Below, piece by piece: positions 7,869 through 14,746 of a stretch of 17,600 nt of DNA. Every line of letters starts with the position of its first letter. Positions within the stretch are counted from its first letter, which is position 1. The stretch comes from Candidatus Latescibacteria bacterium 4484_181 (GTDB taxonomy: Bacteria; Latescibacterota; MVCY01): contig MVCY01000007.1 in the NCBI GenBank assembly GCA_002049985.1, positions 1 to 17,600 of the forward strand, given 5' to 3'. Under the pieces are notes generated by a model. It had not been told where the DNA came from and ran no database searches. It saw only the letters and a program-made list of their open reading frames with translations. Position numbers and translations under genes: made by a program.

Positions 7869-7897
7869 TTGACAAGTACTCTTTGCGGTGTTAAATT
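7869..7897 (+). promoter_or_regulatory. nrdDG promoter
   Basis: A perfect TTGACA (-35, 7869-7874) is followed after 17 bp by TAAATT (-10, 7892-7897). The expected start of transcription is near 7904, leaving a leader of about 20 nt before the nrdD ATG at 7925. Confidence 0.75.
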
Positions 7898-7924
7898 TAT
7901 TTGTAGCAACAGAAGGAGGACGAG

Positions 7925-10378
7925 ATGGAAACTAAAAGTTCAGAAGGTGAGATTTCCCAGATTCGCAAGCGCGACGGCCGATTGGTGAAGTTTGACCAGG
8001 AGAAGATCACCAATGCGATATTCAAGGCAATCCAGGCCGTGGGGGGGAATGACCGCACCGTCGCCCAGAGCATATCCGACCAGGTGGTCTCTATTCTGAG
8101 GATTTTCTATCGGGACGGACGAGTACCTGCGGTGGAAGAGGTCCAGGATCTAGTGGAGAAGGTCCTTATTGAGAATGGGCAGGCGGAGACGGCCAAGGCC
8201 TATATCCTTTACCGGGCGCAGAGAGCAAAGCTCCGACGTCAGAGAAGCGTGATGATGGATATCCGGGAGACTATCGGCGACTATCTGAACCAATCTGACT
8301 GGCGGGTTAACGAGAACAGCAACTCTGACTACTCCCTCTCCGGCCTTCTGATGCACGCTGCTGGAGCTGCCATAGCTAACTACACCTTAGAGGAGGTTTA
8401 TCCTCCAGAAATAGCCGATGCCCACCGAAGCGGCCACTTCCACATCCACGACTTGGGTATGGGCATCACTGGCTACTGCGCCGGTTGGAGCCTGAGACAA
8501 CTACTGCTGGAAGGGTTTAACGGAGTGCCCAATAAGGTCGGCTCTGCTCCGCCGAAGCATCTGGAGACGGCCTTAGGCCAGATGGTCAACTTCCTGGGAA
8601 CCTTGCAAAACGAGTGGGCAGGGGCAATGGCATTCAGCTCCTTCGATACCTACCTTGCACCTTTTGTGCGAAAGGACGCCTTGGAATTCAGCGAAGTGAA
8701 GCAGAGCATCCAACAGTTTGTCTTCAGCCTCAATGTCGCCTCCCGCTGGGGAGGCCAGACCCCTTTCACTAACCTCACCTTTGACTGGACAGTGCCTGAG
8801 GATCTGAGGGAAGAGCACGCCATCGTCGGAGGCCAACTGATCGACGAAAAATACGGGGATTACCAGCGGGAGATGGATATGATCAACCAGGCTTTCTTAG
8901 AGGTGATGACCGAAGGGGATATGACCGGAAGGGTCTTCACCTTCCCTATCCCTACTTACAACATCACAAAAGATTTCGACTGGGATAATAAAAATGCCGA
9001 ACTTTTGTTTGAGATGACGGCAAAATATGGCCTCCCTTACTTCCAGAACTTCATCCGCTCGGATCTCAATCCCGGCGATGTGCGCTCAATGTGCTGCCGT
9101 CTGCAACTGGACCTGCGGGAGCTGAGGAAAAAGACAGGGGGCCTGTTCGGCTTTGGAGAGTCAACCGGCTCCATAGGTGTGGTCACCATAAATATGTCCC
9201 GCTTAGGATACCTCTCCAATAGTCAAGAGGAGTTTTTTCAGCGATTGGATCGATTGATGGCCTTGGCCAAGAACTCCCTGGAGATCAAGCGTAAGCTGGT
9301 GAAGAGAAATATGGAGGAGGGACTCCTCCCGTACACCAAACGGTACTTAGACACTCTGGATAACCATTTCTCCACTATTGGCCTTATTGGAATGAACGAA
9401 GCCTGTTTGAACCTGCTGGGCAAGGATATTGCCACTGCGGAGGGGAAAAAGCTGGCGCTACAGGTGCTCGATTTTATGCGCAACCGAATCCAGGACTTTC
9501 AGGAGGAGACCGGCAATATTTACAACTTAGAGGCAACCCCTGCTGAGGGGGCAAGCTATCGTCTGGCCAAGCTGGATAAAGAGAAGTTCCCCGACATAAT
9601 CACCGCCGGAGAGCAGGTGCCCTACTACACCAACTCCACTCTGCTGCCGGTGGGAAAGACAGACGATATCTTCGAGGCCTTAGAGCACCAGGAAGAGCTG
9701 CAGGCCAAATATACGGGGGGGACAGTCTTCCATGTCTTCTTGGGAGAACGAATGCCCAGTGGCCAGGCCTGCAAAAACTTGATAAGAAGGATTGTCTCCA
9801 ATTTCAGAATACCTTATATCACCATCACTCCCACATTCTCCATCTGTAGAACCCACGGGTACCTGAAAGGAGAGCAGCCAGAATGTCCAATCTGCCATCA
9901 GCCGACAGAGGTCTATTCGCGGGTGGTAGGATATTACCGTCCAGTGGTGAACTGGAATGTGGGGAAAAAGGAGGAGCTCAGACAACGGCTAGAGTATGAG
10001 GTAGACGAGCTAACTTCCTCCTTGGAGCACAGACCAGCATCGGAGGGCAAACCTGAGAGCGGCTCCAGCTTGATCCAAAGTTATAAATTTTTCTTTTCTG
10101 ACAGGTGCCCCCAGTGTTCCCTGGCCAAGGCATACGTGGAAAAACTGGATTTGCCAGGAGAAAACATCGACGCCCGAACCCCACAAGGGTTAGAAGAGGC
10201 GCGAAAATACGATGTCCGCTCCACTCCTACCGTGCTTCTATTCGACAACCGAGGACATCCGGTGGAAGCTGCTTCCACCCTAAGCGAGATAAAAGATGCT
10301 TATAAAAGGCTTACAGAAAACCTCCCTCATCGACTATCCCGGAAAGATAGTCTCGATCTTGTTCCTGGGAGGATGTAA
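7925..10378 (+). CDS. nrdD: anaerobic ribonucleoside-triphosphate reductase with fused C-terminal redoxin domain
   Basis: Class III ribonucleotide reductase, which makes dNTPs without oxygen using a glycyl radical. The 817-aa protein has an N-terminal ATP-cone (about 12-105, starting IRKRDGRLVKFD), the NrdD barrel with active-site cysteines C184 (GYCAGW) and C390/C391 (SMCCRLQLD), a metal-binding knuckle C641-x2-H644 ... C654-x2-C657, and the glycyl-radical loop RVVGYYRPV with G669. After a linker (about 695-715) comes an unusual thioredoxin/glutaredoxin-like domain (about 717-797) with a CPQC redox motif at 728-731 and a cis-proline-type TPT at 767-769. It is a plausible built-in reductant for the active-site disulfide. 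The ATG at 7925 has AAGGAGG upstream. The last 83 nt overlap nrdG in another frame. Regulation is by the NrdR-box pair just upstream. Confidence 0.95.
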   Translation: METKSSEGEISQIRKRDGRLVKFDQEKITNAIFKAIQAVGGNDRTVAQSISDQVVSILRIFYRDGRVPAVEEVQDLVEKVLIENGQAETAKAYILYRAQRAKLRRQRSVMMDIRETIGDYLNQSDWRVNENSNSDYSLSGLLMHAAGAAIANYTLEEVYPPEIADAHRSGHFHIHDLGMGITGYCAGWSLRQLLLEGFNGVPNKVGSAPPKHLETALGQMVNFLGTLQNEWAGAMAFSSFDTYLAPFVRKDALEFSEVKQSIQQFVFSLNVASRWGGQTPFTNLTFDWTVPEDLREEHAIVGGQLIDEKYGDYQREMDMINQAFLEVMTEGDMTGRVFTFPIPTYNITKDFDWDNKNAELLFEMTAKYGLPYFQNFIRSDLNPGDVRSMCCRLQLDLRELRKKTGGLFGFGESTGSIGVVTINMSRLGYLSNSQEEFFQRLDRLMALAKNSLEIKRKLVKRNMEEGLLPYTKRYLDTLDNHFSTIGLIGMNEACLNLLGKDIATAEGKKLALQVLDFMRNRIQDFQEETGNIYNLEATPAEGASYRLAKLDKEKFPDIITAGEQVPYYTNSTLLPVGKTDDIFEALEHQEELQAKYTGGTVFHVFLGERMPSGQACKNLIRRIVSNFRIPYITITPTFSICRTHGYLKGEQPECPICHQPTEVYSRVVGYYRPVVNWNVGKKEELRQRLEYEVDELTSSLEHRPASEGKPESGSSLIQSYKFFFSDRCPQCSLAKAYVEKLDLPGENIDARTPQGLEEARKYDVRSTPTVLLFDNRGHPVEAASTLSEIKDAYKRLTENLPHRLSRKDSLDLVPGRM

Positions 10379-11009
10379 CTTTAGATGCCCTTACTGTTAC
10401 AATCCGCAGTTGGTCTTGCATTATCAGCAGATGCCCGACATAACCGAAGAGGAGGTGCTCGAGCATCTGCATTCCCGCAAGAGGTTTCTGGACGGCATCT
10501 CTGTGACCGGGGGGGAGCCCACTCTACACTCTGATCTGCCTCTGTTCTTAGAAAAGGTTAAGAAAGAAGGCTTTTTGGTCAAGATAGACACCAATGGCAC
10601 CCACCCGGAAATGCTGCGGAAGCTTTGCCAGAAAGGACTTCTGGACTATCTCGCTATGGATGTGAAAGCCCCATTAGAGAGATACAAAGAGGTGGTGAGA
10701 GCAACAGTAGACAGAGGCAAGATACAGGAGAGCGTTCGGTTGATTAAAGGGGGTCAGGTAGAGTATGAGTTCAGGACAACCATTGTTCCCGGACTGCTGG
10801 ACGAGGAGGATATAAAGAAGATAGGCAGATGGCTCGAAGGGGCAAAACACTGGGTGCTTCAGCAGTTTCAGCCTCTCCGGTCTATTGATCCAACTTATTG
10901 CGATAGAAAACCATATAGTGCTGAGCACATGAACGAGTTTCTTCGGTTAGCGGAGAAGTATGTGGAGAAGTGTGAACTGAGAGGGCTTCAAGAGAACAGG
11001 CTGGGGTAG
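10296..11009 (+). CDS. nrdG: anaerobic ribonucleoside-triphosphate reductase activating protein (radical SAM)
   Basis: A radical SAM enzyme that installs the glycyl radical on NrdD. The 237-aa protein begins GLQKTSLIDYPGKI, the conserved N-terminus of the NrdG-like activase subfamily. It has the [4Fe-4S] motif CNFRCPYC (C27, C31, C34) and the SAM-contacting GGEPT at 72-76. The ATG at 10296 is required to keep the conserved N-terminus. It lies 83 nt inside the 3' end of nrdD in a different frame, with only a poor purine-rich ribosome site, so translation is probably coupled to nrdD. It shares the nrdD promoter. No strong terminator is seen after its TAG, only a weak hairpin at 11086-11100. Confidence 0.93.
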   Translation: MLIKGLQKTSLIDYPGKIVSILFLGGCNFRCPYCYNPQLVLHYQQMPDITEEEVLEHLHSRKRFLDGISVTGGEPTLHSDLPLFLEKVKKEGFLVKIDTNGTHPEMLRKLCQKGLLDYLAMDVKAPLERYKEVVRATVDRGKIQESVRLIKGGQVEYEFRTTIVPGLLDEEDIKKIGRWLEGAKHWVLQQFQPLRSIDPTYCDRKPYSAEHMNEFLRLAEKYVEKCELRGLQENRLG

Positions 11010-11073
11010 CACGAACCTTTAAGGGCATTGCTGCTCTGTTAGCTCTTTGCCAGTTTTGGGAACTTACTGGTCT

Positions 11074-11100
11074 GTTAAGTCTTAACTTGTGAGTGACAAG
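11074..11100 (+). other. palindrome and hairpin after nrdG
   Basis: GTTAAG-T-CTTAAC (11074-11086) is a perfect palindrome around one base. It is followed at once by CTTGT-GAGTG-ACAAG (11086-11100), a 5-bp hairpin with the tail CAAATTTT. It could be a weak terminator of nrdDG or a protein site. The stems are too short to be firm. Confidence 0.3.
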
Positions 11101-11120
11101 CAAATTTTACAGGGAAAAAG

Positions 11121-11140
11121 GAAAAAGACTTGACTTTTTC
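11121..11140 (+). repeat. 7-bp inverted repeat abutting the tRNA-Gly remnant
   Basis: GAAAAAG (11121-11127), a six-base loop ACTTGA, and CTTTTTC (11134-11140) pair perfectly. They sit exactly where a tRNA anticodon arm would lie relative to the T-arm. No T-tract follows, so it is not a standard terminator. Confidence 0.5.
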
Positions 11141-11172
11141 GGTCGCGGGTTCAAGCCCCGTTTCCCGCTCTA
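11141..11172 (+). pseudogene. tRNA-Gly remnant: 3' part only (T-arm and acceptor 3' strand)
   Basis: The sequence reads GGTC, then a T-arm (stem GCGGG 11145-11149, loop TTCAAGC, stem CCCGT 11157-11161), then TTCCCGC (11162-11168), T and CTA. This matches the 3' end of bacterial tRNA-Gly(GCC) nearly base for base (E. coli ends TTTCCCGCTCCA). It is followed by tRNA-Cys and tRNA-Leu(TAA), the order of E. coli glyW-cysT-leuZ. No 5' acceptor strand GCGGGAA, D-arm or GCC anticodon loop precedes it. The bases upstream are an A-rich stretch and the 7-bp inverted repeat GAAAAAG/CTTTTTC (11121-11140). GGGAAA at 11112-11117 could pair with TTTCCC at 11161-11166, giving at most a degenerate D-armless fold. 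It is most likely a non-functional remnant. Confidence 0.75.
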
Positions 11173-11181
11173 ATTTTTGGG

Positions 11182-11210
11182 TTGACTTTAGGGCATCCTT
11201 GTTTTATATT
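11182..11210 (+). promoter_or_regulatory. promoter of the tRNA-Cys/tRNA-Leu unit
   Basis: TTGACT (11182-11187) and TATATT (11205-11210) are separated by 17 bp and each matches consensus at 5 of 6 positions. The promoter lies between the tRNA-Gly remnant and tRNA-Cys, so the intact tRNAs remain expressed without the Gly gene. No separate promoter is visible in the 50 bp before the TPR gene, which may be co-transcribed. Confidence 0.65.
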
Positions 11211-11291
11211 TCGGCATCTGGAACCTGACTTAAAACGCTAACGGAATTGAAAGAAAAAAGTGGCTTCCGACAGTTTTTGACAGTTCTCACT

Positions 11292-11367
11292 GGCGGCATA
11301 GCCAAGAGGCTAAGGCGGAGGTCTGCAAAACCTCTATTCCCCGGTTCGAGTCCGGGTGCCGCCTCCA
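11292..11367 (+). tRNA. tRNA-Cys (anticodon GCA)
   Basis: A full cloverleaf is visible: acceptor GGCGGCA pairs with TGCCGCC, anticodon stem GAGGT/ACCTC holds loop CTGCAAA with anticodon GCA at 11325-11327, and the T-arm is CCCGG-TTCGAGT-CCGGG. The discriminator is T (11364), as expected for cysteine tRNAs, and CCA is encoded (11365-11367). Confidence 0.97.
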
Positions 11368-11370
11368 CTT

Positions 11371-11455
11371 GCCGGGGTGGCGGAATTGGTAGACGCAGCG
11401 GACTTAAAATCCGCTGGGGCTTTGCTCCGTGCCGGTTCAACTCCGGCCCTCGGCA
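11371..11455 (+). tRNA. tRNA-Leu (anticodon TAA)
   Basis: Acceptor GCCGGGG pairs with CCTCGGC (one G-T). The anticodon stem GCGGA/TCCGC holds loop CTTAAAA with anticodon TAA at 11405-11407. A long variable arm (TGGGGCTTTGCTCCG region) marks a class II tRNA, and the T-arm is GCCGG-TTCAACT-CCGGC. The discriminator is A (11455). CCA is not encoded, unlike the neighbouring tRNA-Cys. It starts three bases after tRNA-Cys. Confidence 0.97.
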
Positions 11456-11506
11456 CTCTGAGATCCACTCAATCCGCTCTCTTCTCACAGCATGCACTTG
11501 AGAATA

Positions 11507-13228
11507 ATGAAACCCCAAAAGTCAAACCCTTTCAAAATATTGGCTCTCCCATGCTTTATCATCCTTCCTATTCTCCTCACCCTCGGCTGCGCCTATTACA
11601 ACACCTTTTACAACGCCCGAAATTTCTACCGCCAAGCCGAAAGAGAACGTCTTAAATCCCCCGAAAAAGAGCCTTCAGCTTCCATTTTGGCTCTCTATGA
11701 TAAGAGTATCCAAAAAGCCTCCAAGCTCTTAGTCCTCTATCCGAAAAGCAAATGGGTAGACGACAGCTTACTGCTTCTGGGAAAGGCTCTCTATCGGAAA
11801 GGCGAGTACTCCAAGGCAGCAAGAAAATTTTCAGAGCTTGAGGCAAATTATCCTCAGAGTAGATTTGTACAACAGGCTCGCTACTGGCGAGGACTCTGCC
11901 TATGGAGGATGCAATCGTACCCCGAAGCAGCAGAGATATTGCGCACACTGGCGGTGAAAGGCGGCAAGTTCTCCACAGACGCTCTACTGGCATGGGCACA
12001 GATGGCTATCGAACAGAGACACTACTCAGAAGCCCTAGAGGTCCTTCAGAAAGCACAACAGAAAGTCTCCAGTCGAAAGAAGCTGGCTCGAATTTTCTAC
12101 TGGAGAGGAGAATCCCTCCTGGCCCTACAACAATATCCAGAAGCAATCAAATGGTTCCGAAGGGCAATTGAAACTTACCCTGACCCACAGATAAGATTTA
12201 CGGCCTGGTTTAAGATCGGCCAGTGTCTTGAGGAATCTGGCCAAAGCCAAAAGGCTTTGGGACTTTACAAAAGACTTCTGAAAAGTGGAAAGTATGCGTC
12301 CCACAAGGCTGAACTGAGCCTCCAGATCGCCCACTGCCGCGAGGCATTGGGGGATTTTTCGCAAGCACTGAAGGACTACCAAAAGGTGGCTGATGATTAT
12401 CCAGCAACCCATCATTCGGCCGTCGCCCTCTACCGCATGGGAATAATCTACCAATCGAAGCTCGACAGCCTGCAGTGCGCCCAACAGTGTTTCAAGAAGG
12501 TAGAACAGCAAAATCGCTATCCTGAGCTGGTCTGCTTGGCTCAAGCCAGAGCAGCCAATATCGAAAAATTGGAAAAGTATCGGACAGTACAAGAGGCTTC
12601 GCCGGAGGTATTGCTTCACTTAGCTGAGTTATACCTATTTGAGTTCTCTCGACCCGATTCTGCCTTAGCAGAATATCAGAGGATATTGGAGCAATTCCCA
12701 CGCAGCTCACTGGCACCAAAAGCATGTTACGCTATTGGCTGGATTTATAAAAGGTGTCTCCAGGATACTGTCTGTGCAAACCAGGCCTTTCGGGAACTGA
12801 TCCAGAAATATCCTGTGAGCACATATGCTCACGCAGCCCGAAGGGAGCTGGGTCTGGAAGACCCCGGCAAGGAGCTGTTCCTCCAGGCAGAAAGATCTAG
12901 ACTGGCTGGCGCTCCACCCAAAATCTATCTTCCCCGGCTTAAGAGGTTAGTTGAACAGTATCCAGAAAGCTCCTATGTCCCCAAGGCAGAGTACGTTATC
13001 GCCTGGACTTACGAATACATTCTCGGTGACTCCCTTCTGGCCCACCAGGTTTACGAAAACCTGGCTCGAAAATTCCCTGACACGCAAGCGGGTCAGGTTG
13101 CCACAAAAAAGCTGGGCCTCGGCAAAAAGAACCAACAGAAGCCGGAAATAAAATCTCTCCCAAAAGACTCGCCAGGAACCCCTGATGAAAGTCGTCCAGG
13201 AAGAAGGGAAGGTCTTATCGAACCTTGA
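11507..13228 (+). CDS. TPR-repeat lipoprotein
   Basis: A 573-aa protein with a signal sequence: basic MKPQKSNPFK, a hydrophobic stretch, then LTLGC giving a probable lipidated cysteine at residue 28. The mature N-terminus CAYYNTFYNARNFYRQAE is a motif I associate with outer-membrane-type TPR lipoproteins of FCB-group candidate phyla. The rest is a long array of tetratricopeptide-like helical pairs with recurring YPKS/YPQS/YPDP/FPRS endings, resembling BamD/YbgF-type scaffolds. A role in envelope assembly is possible but unproven. I chose ATG 11507 (GAG eight bases upstream, compact signal peptide); ATG 11492 is in frame but has no ribosome site. It begins 51 bp after tRNA-Leu. Its 3' end overlaps pyrK by 44 nt. 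The C-terminal tail is Lys/Pro/Ser-rich and low-complexity. Confidence 0.85.
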   Translation: MKPQKSNPFKILALPCFIILPILLTLGCAYYNTFYNARNFYRQAERERLKSPEKEPSASILALYDKSIQKASKLLVLYPKSKWVDDSLLLLGKALYRKGEYSKAARKFSELEANYPQSRFVQQARYWRGLCLWRMQSYPEAAEILRTLAVKGGKFSTDALLAWAQMAIEQRHYSEALEVLQKAQQKVSSRKKLARIFYWRGESLLALQQYPEAIKWFRRAIETYPDPQIRFTAWFKIGQCLEESGQSQKALGLYKRLLKSGKYASHKAELSLQIAHCREALGDFSQALKDYQKVADDYPATHHSAVALYRMGIIYQSKLDSLQCAQQCFKKVEQQNRYPELVCLAQARAANIEKLEKYRTVQEASPEVLLHLAELYLFEFSRPDSALAEYQRILEQFPRSSLAPKACYAIGWIYKRCLQDTVCANQAFRELIQKYPVSTYAHAARRELGLEDPGKELFLQAERSRLAGAPPKIYLPRLKRLVEQYPESSYVPKAEYVIAWTYEYILGDSLLAHQVYENLARKFPDTQAGQVATKKLGLGKKNQQKPEIKSLPKDSPGTPDESRPGRREGLIEP

Positions 13229-13970
13229 GGTTGCCACGAGCATTTTTTTGTTAGATCTCAGGCTTCCTCAAGCAGCCAAGATTGCGCAGCCAGGTCAATT
13301 CCTCCACCTCCGGATCAGCCCCCTCTGCGATCCCCTGCTCAGAAGGCCGTTCAGCATTCACCGAACCAAACCCGAGAAAGCAGAGGTCAGTATTCTGTAT
13401 CAGGTTGTGGGCAGGGGGACCGAATTGCTCTCCCAAAAACGTCCTGAGGAGAGCCTGGATTGTCTGGGACCCCTGGGAAGAGGATTCACTATTCCAAAAG
13501 GGGCTGGACAGTTTATCCTTGTAGCCGGAGGCATTGGCATCGCTCCTTTGATCTTCCTTGCTGAATCCCTATTGCAGAAAAAGGGAAAAGGGGTGGTTTT
13601 TCTGATAGGAGCAACCTCAGAAAATTATGTCTTGTACAAAAAAGAACTGCGGTGTTGGGGAGCAACGGTTGAGGTGGCCACTGACGATGGCTCTGAAGGA
13701 CACCGGGGGCCAGTCACCGACCTGTTGATGCAGAGGCTGGATCGTTTCGCAGGAAACCCTCAGATCTTTGCCTGTGGACCAGAAGGGATGTTGCAAAAAG
13801 TTACTCAAATTGCCCTCCAGCGTGGTATTCCCTGTCAGCTCTCTTTAGAGCAGCGTATGGCCTGTGGCCTCGGTGCCTGTTTGGGATGCGTTGTGAACAC
13901 CCGCTCTGGCTACCGAAGGGTGTGCGTGGACGGACCCGTATTCCCTGCCAGCGAGGTGATATTCGAATGA
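13185..13970 (+). CDS. pyrK: dihydroorotate dehydrogenase electron-transfer subunit
   Basis: The FAD and [2Fe-2S] subunit that passes electrons from class 1B dihydroorotate dehydrogenase (PyrD) to NAD+ in pyrimidine synthesis. The 261-aa protein has an FAD-binding barrel (about 1-100) with RRPFSI at 53-58, an NAD-binding domain with GGIGIAPL at 115-122 and ACGPEGM at 196-202, and a C-terminal cluster site with C227, C232, C235 and C247. The ATG at 13185 has AGGAA six bases upstream and lies 44 nt inside the TPR gene. It ends in ATGA, overlapping the pyrD start by 4 nt, which is typical of a translationally coupled pyrKD pair. All expected motifs are intact, unlike its partner pyrD. Confidence 0.94.
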   Translation: MKVVQEEGKVLSNLEVATSIFLLDLRLPQAAKIAQPGQFLHLRISPLCDPLLRRPFSIHRTKPEKAEVSILYQVVGRGTELLSQKRPEESLDCLGPLGRGFTIPKGAGQFILVAGGIGIAPLIFLAESLLQKKGKGVVFLIGATSENYVLYKKELRCWGATVEVATDDGSEGHRGPVTDLLMQRLDRFAGNPQIFACGPEGMLQKVTQIALQRGIPCQLSLEQRMACGLGACLGCVVNTRSGYRRVCVDGPVFPASEVIFE

Positions 13971-14746
13971 CGCCCGATCTTTCGATCAATCTCGCTGGAA
14001 TCAGACTGAAAAATCCTGTGTTGGCCGCCTCTGGCACTTTTGGATACGGAACGGAATACGCGGACTTAGTAGATGTGGAGGCCCTCGGTGTGCTACACGA
14101 GTTTGACACGGCCGTCATCGTAAATGTGGCCGGAAGCACAGTGGCCGAGTATGTAGAGGTCGCCCGCAGACTAAACGAGTGCAACAGAATAGATGGGCTG
14201 GAGATAAACATCTCCTGCCCCAATGTAAAGCAGGGAGGGGCCCTGTTTGGTTCTGACCCTAAAACAGCCGCAAAGGTAGTAGCACAGGTTCGAAAGGCGA
14301 CCTCGTTTCCCCTTGTTGTCAAGCTCACCCCAAATGTGACCGACATTGTCTCTGTAGCCCGGGCAGTCGAGGACGCAGGGGCCGACGCCCTATCTCTGAT
14401 CAACACTCTCGTGGGCATGGCTATAGATGTGGAGACTAAAAGGCCAAAACTGGCCAACGGGACTGGAGGGCTCTCAGGCCCGGCCATCAAACCGGTGGCC
14501 CTGGCTATGGTTTGGAAAGTGGCCCAGGCGGTGAACTTACCTGTAGTGGGAATCGGCGGTATCCTCTCGGCTGAAGACGCCTTAGAGTTCCTCATCGCTG
14601 GGGCCACAGCAGTTCAGGTGGGAACAGGGAACTTCGTGGATCCCCGGTGCATGACTAACATTATTCAGGGATTAGAGCAATACTGCCAGGACAAGGGCAT
14701 CGACAAAATCTCAGAGATAGTGGGAACTCTGGAGATAGGAAAGTGA
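13967..14746 (+). CDS. pyrD: dihydroorotate dehydrogenase catalytic subunit, with internal deletion
   Basis: Class 1B PyrD oxidises dihydroorotate to orotate with FMN. The ATG at 13967 overlaps the pyrK stop (ATGA), giving 259 aa; the usual length is about 300-310. The N-terminus (INLAGIRLKNPVLAASGTFG), catalytic-cysteine motif NISCPNVK (C84), K119 in VVKLTPNV, GTGGLSGPAIKPVA (165-178) and GTGNFVDP (219-226) are normal. Compared with B. subtilis PyrD from memory, about 47 residues are missing at residues 41-43 (nt about 14087-14095). They should contain the conserved Lys that contacts FMN/substrate and the MLNAIGLQNPG-type substrate loop. The frame is kept. As written the enzyme is probably inactive. 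It is either a real in-frame deletion or an assembly collapse. A longer in-frame start at 13886 is rejected because it lies inside pyrK. Confidence 0.9.
   Translation: MTPDLSINLAGIRLKNPVLAASGTFGYGTEYADLVDVEALGVLHEFDTAVIVNVAGSTVAEYVEVARRLNECNRIDGLEINISCPNVKQGGALFGSDPKTAAKVVAQVRKATSFPLVVKLTPNVTDIVSVARAVEDAGADALSLINTLVGMAIDVETKRPKLANGTGGLSGPAIKPVALAMVWKVAQAVNLPVVGIGGILSAEDALEFLIAGATAVQVGTGNFVDPRCMTNIIQGLEQYCQDKGIDKISEIVGTLEIGK

Noticed and set aside
11121..11140. Perfect 7-bp inverted repeat as a terminator for nrdDG
   Set aside because: The stem is almost all A-T and is followed by GGTCG, not a T-tract.
13886..13966. Extended N-terminus for pyrD from the ATG at 13886
   Set aside because: The extra 27 residues lie inside pyrK and are Arg/Cys-rich, unlike PyrD; the ATGA overlap at 13967 starts the conserved sequence.
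13801..14607. 268-codon open frame on the minus strand opposite pyrK/pyrD
   Set aside because: It is fully antisense to clearly conserved pyrK and pyrD, its translation is Ser/Thr/Ala/Arg-rich with no family motif, and it has no ribosome site. It is a codon-usage shadow.
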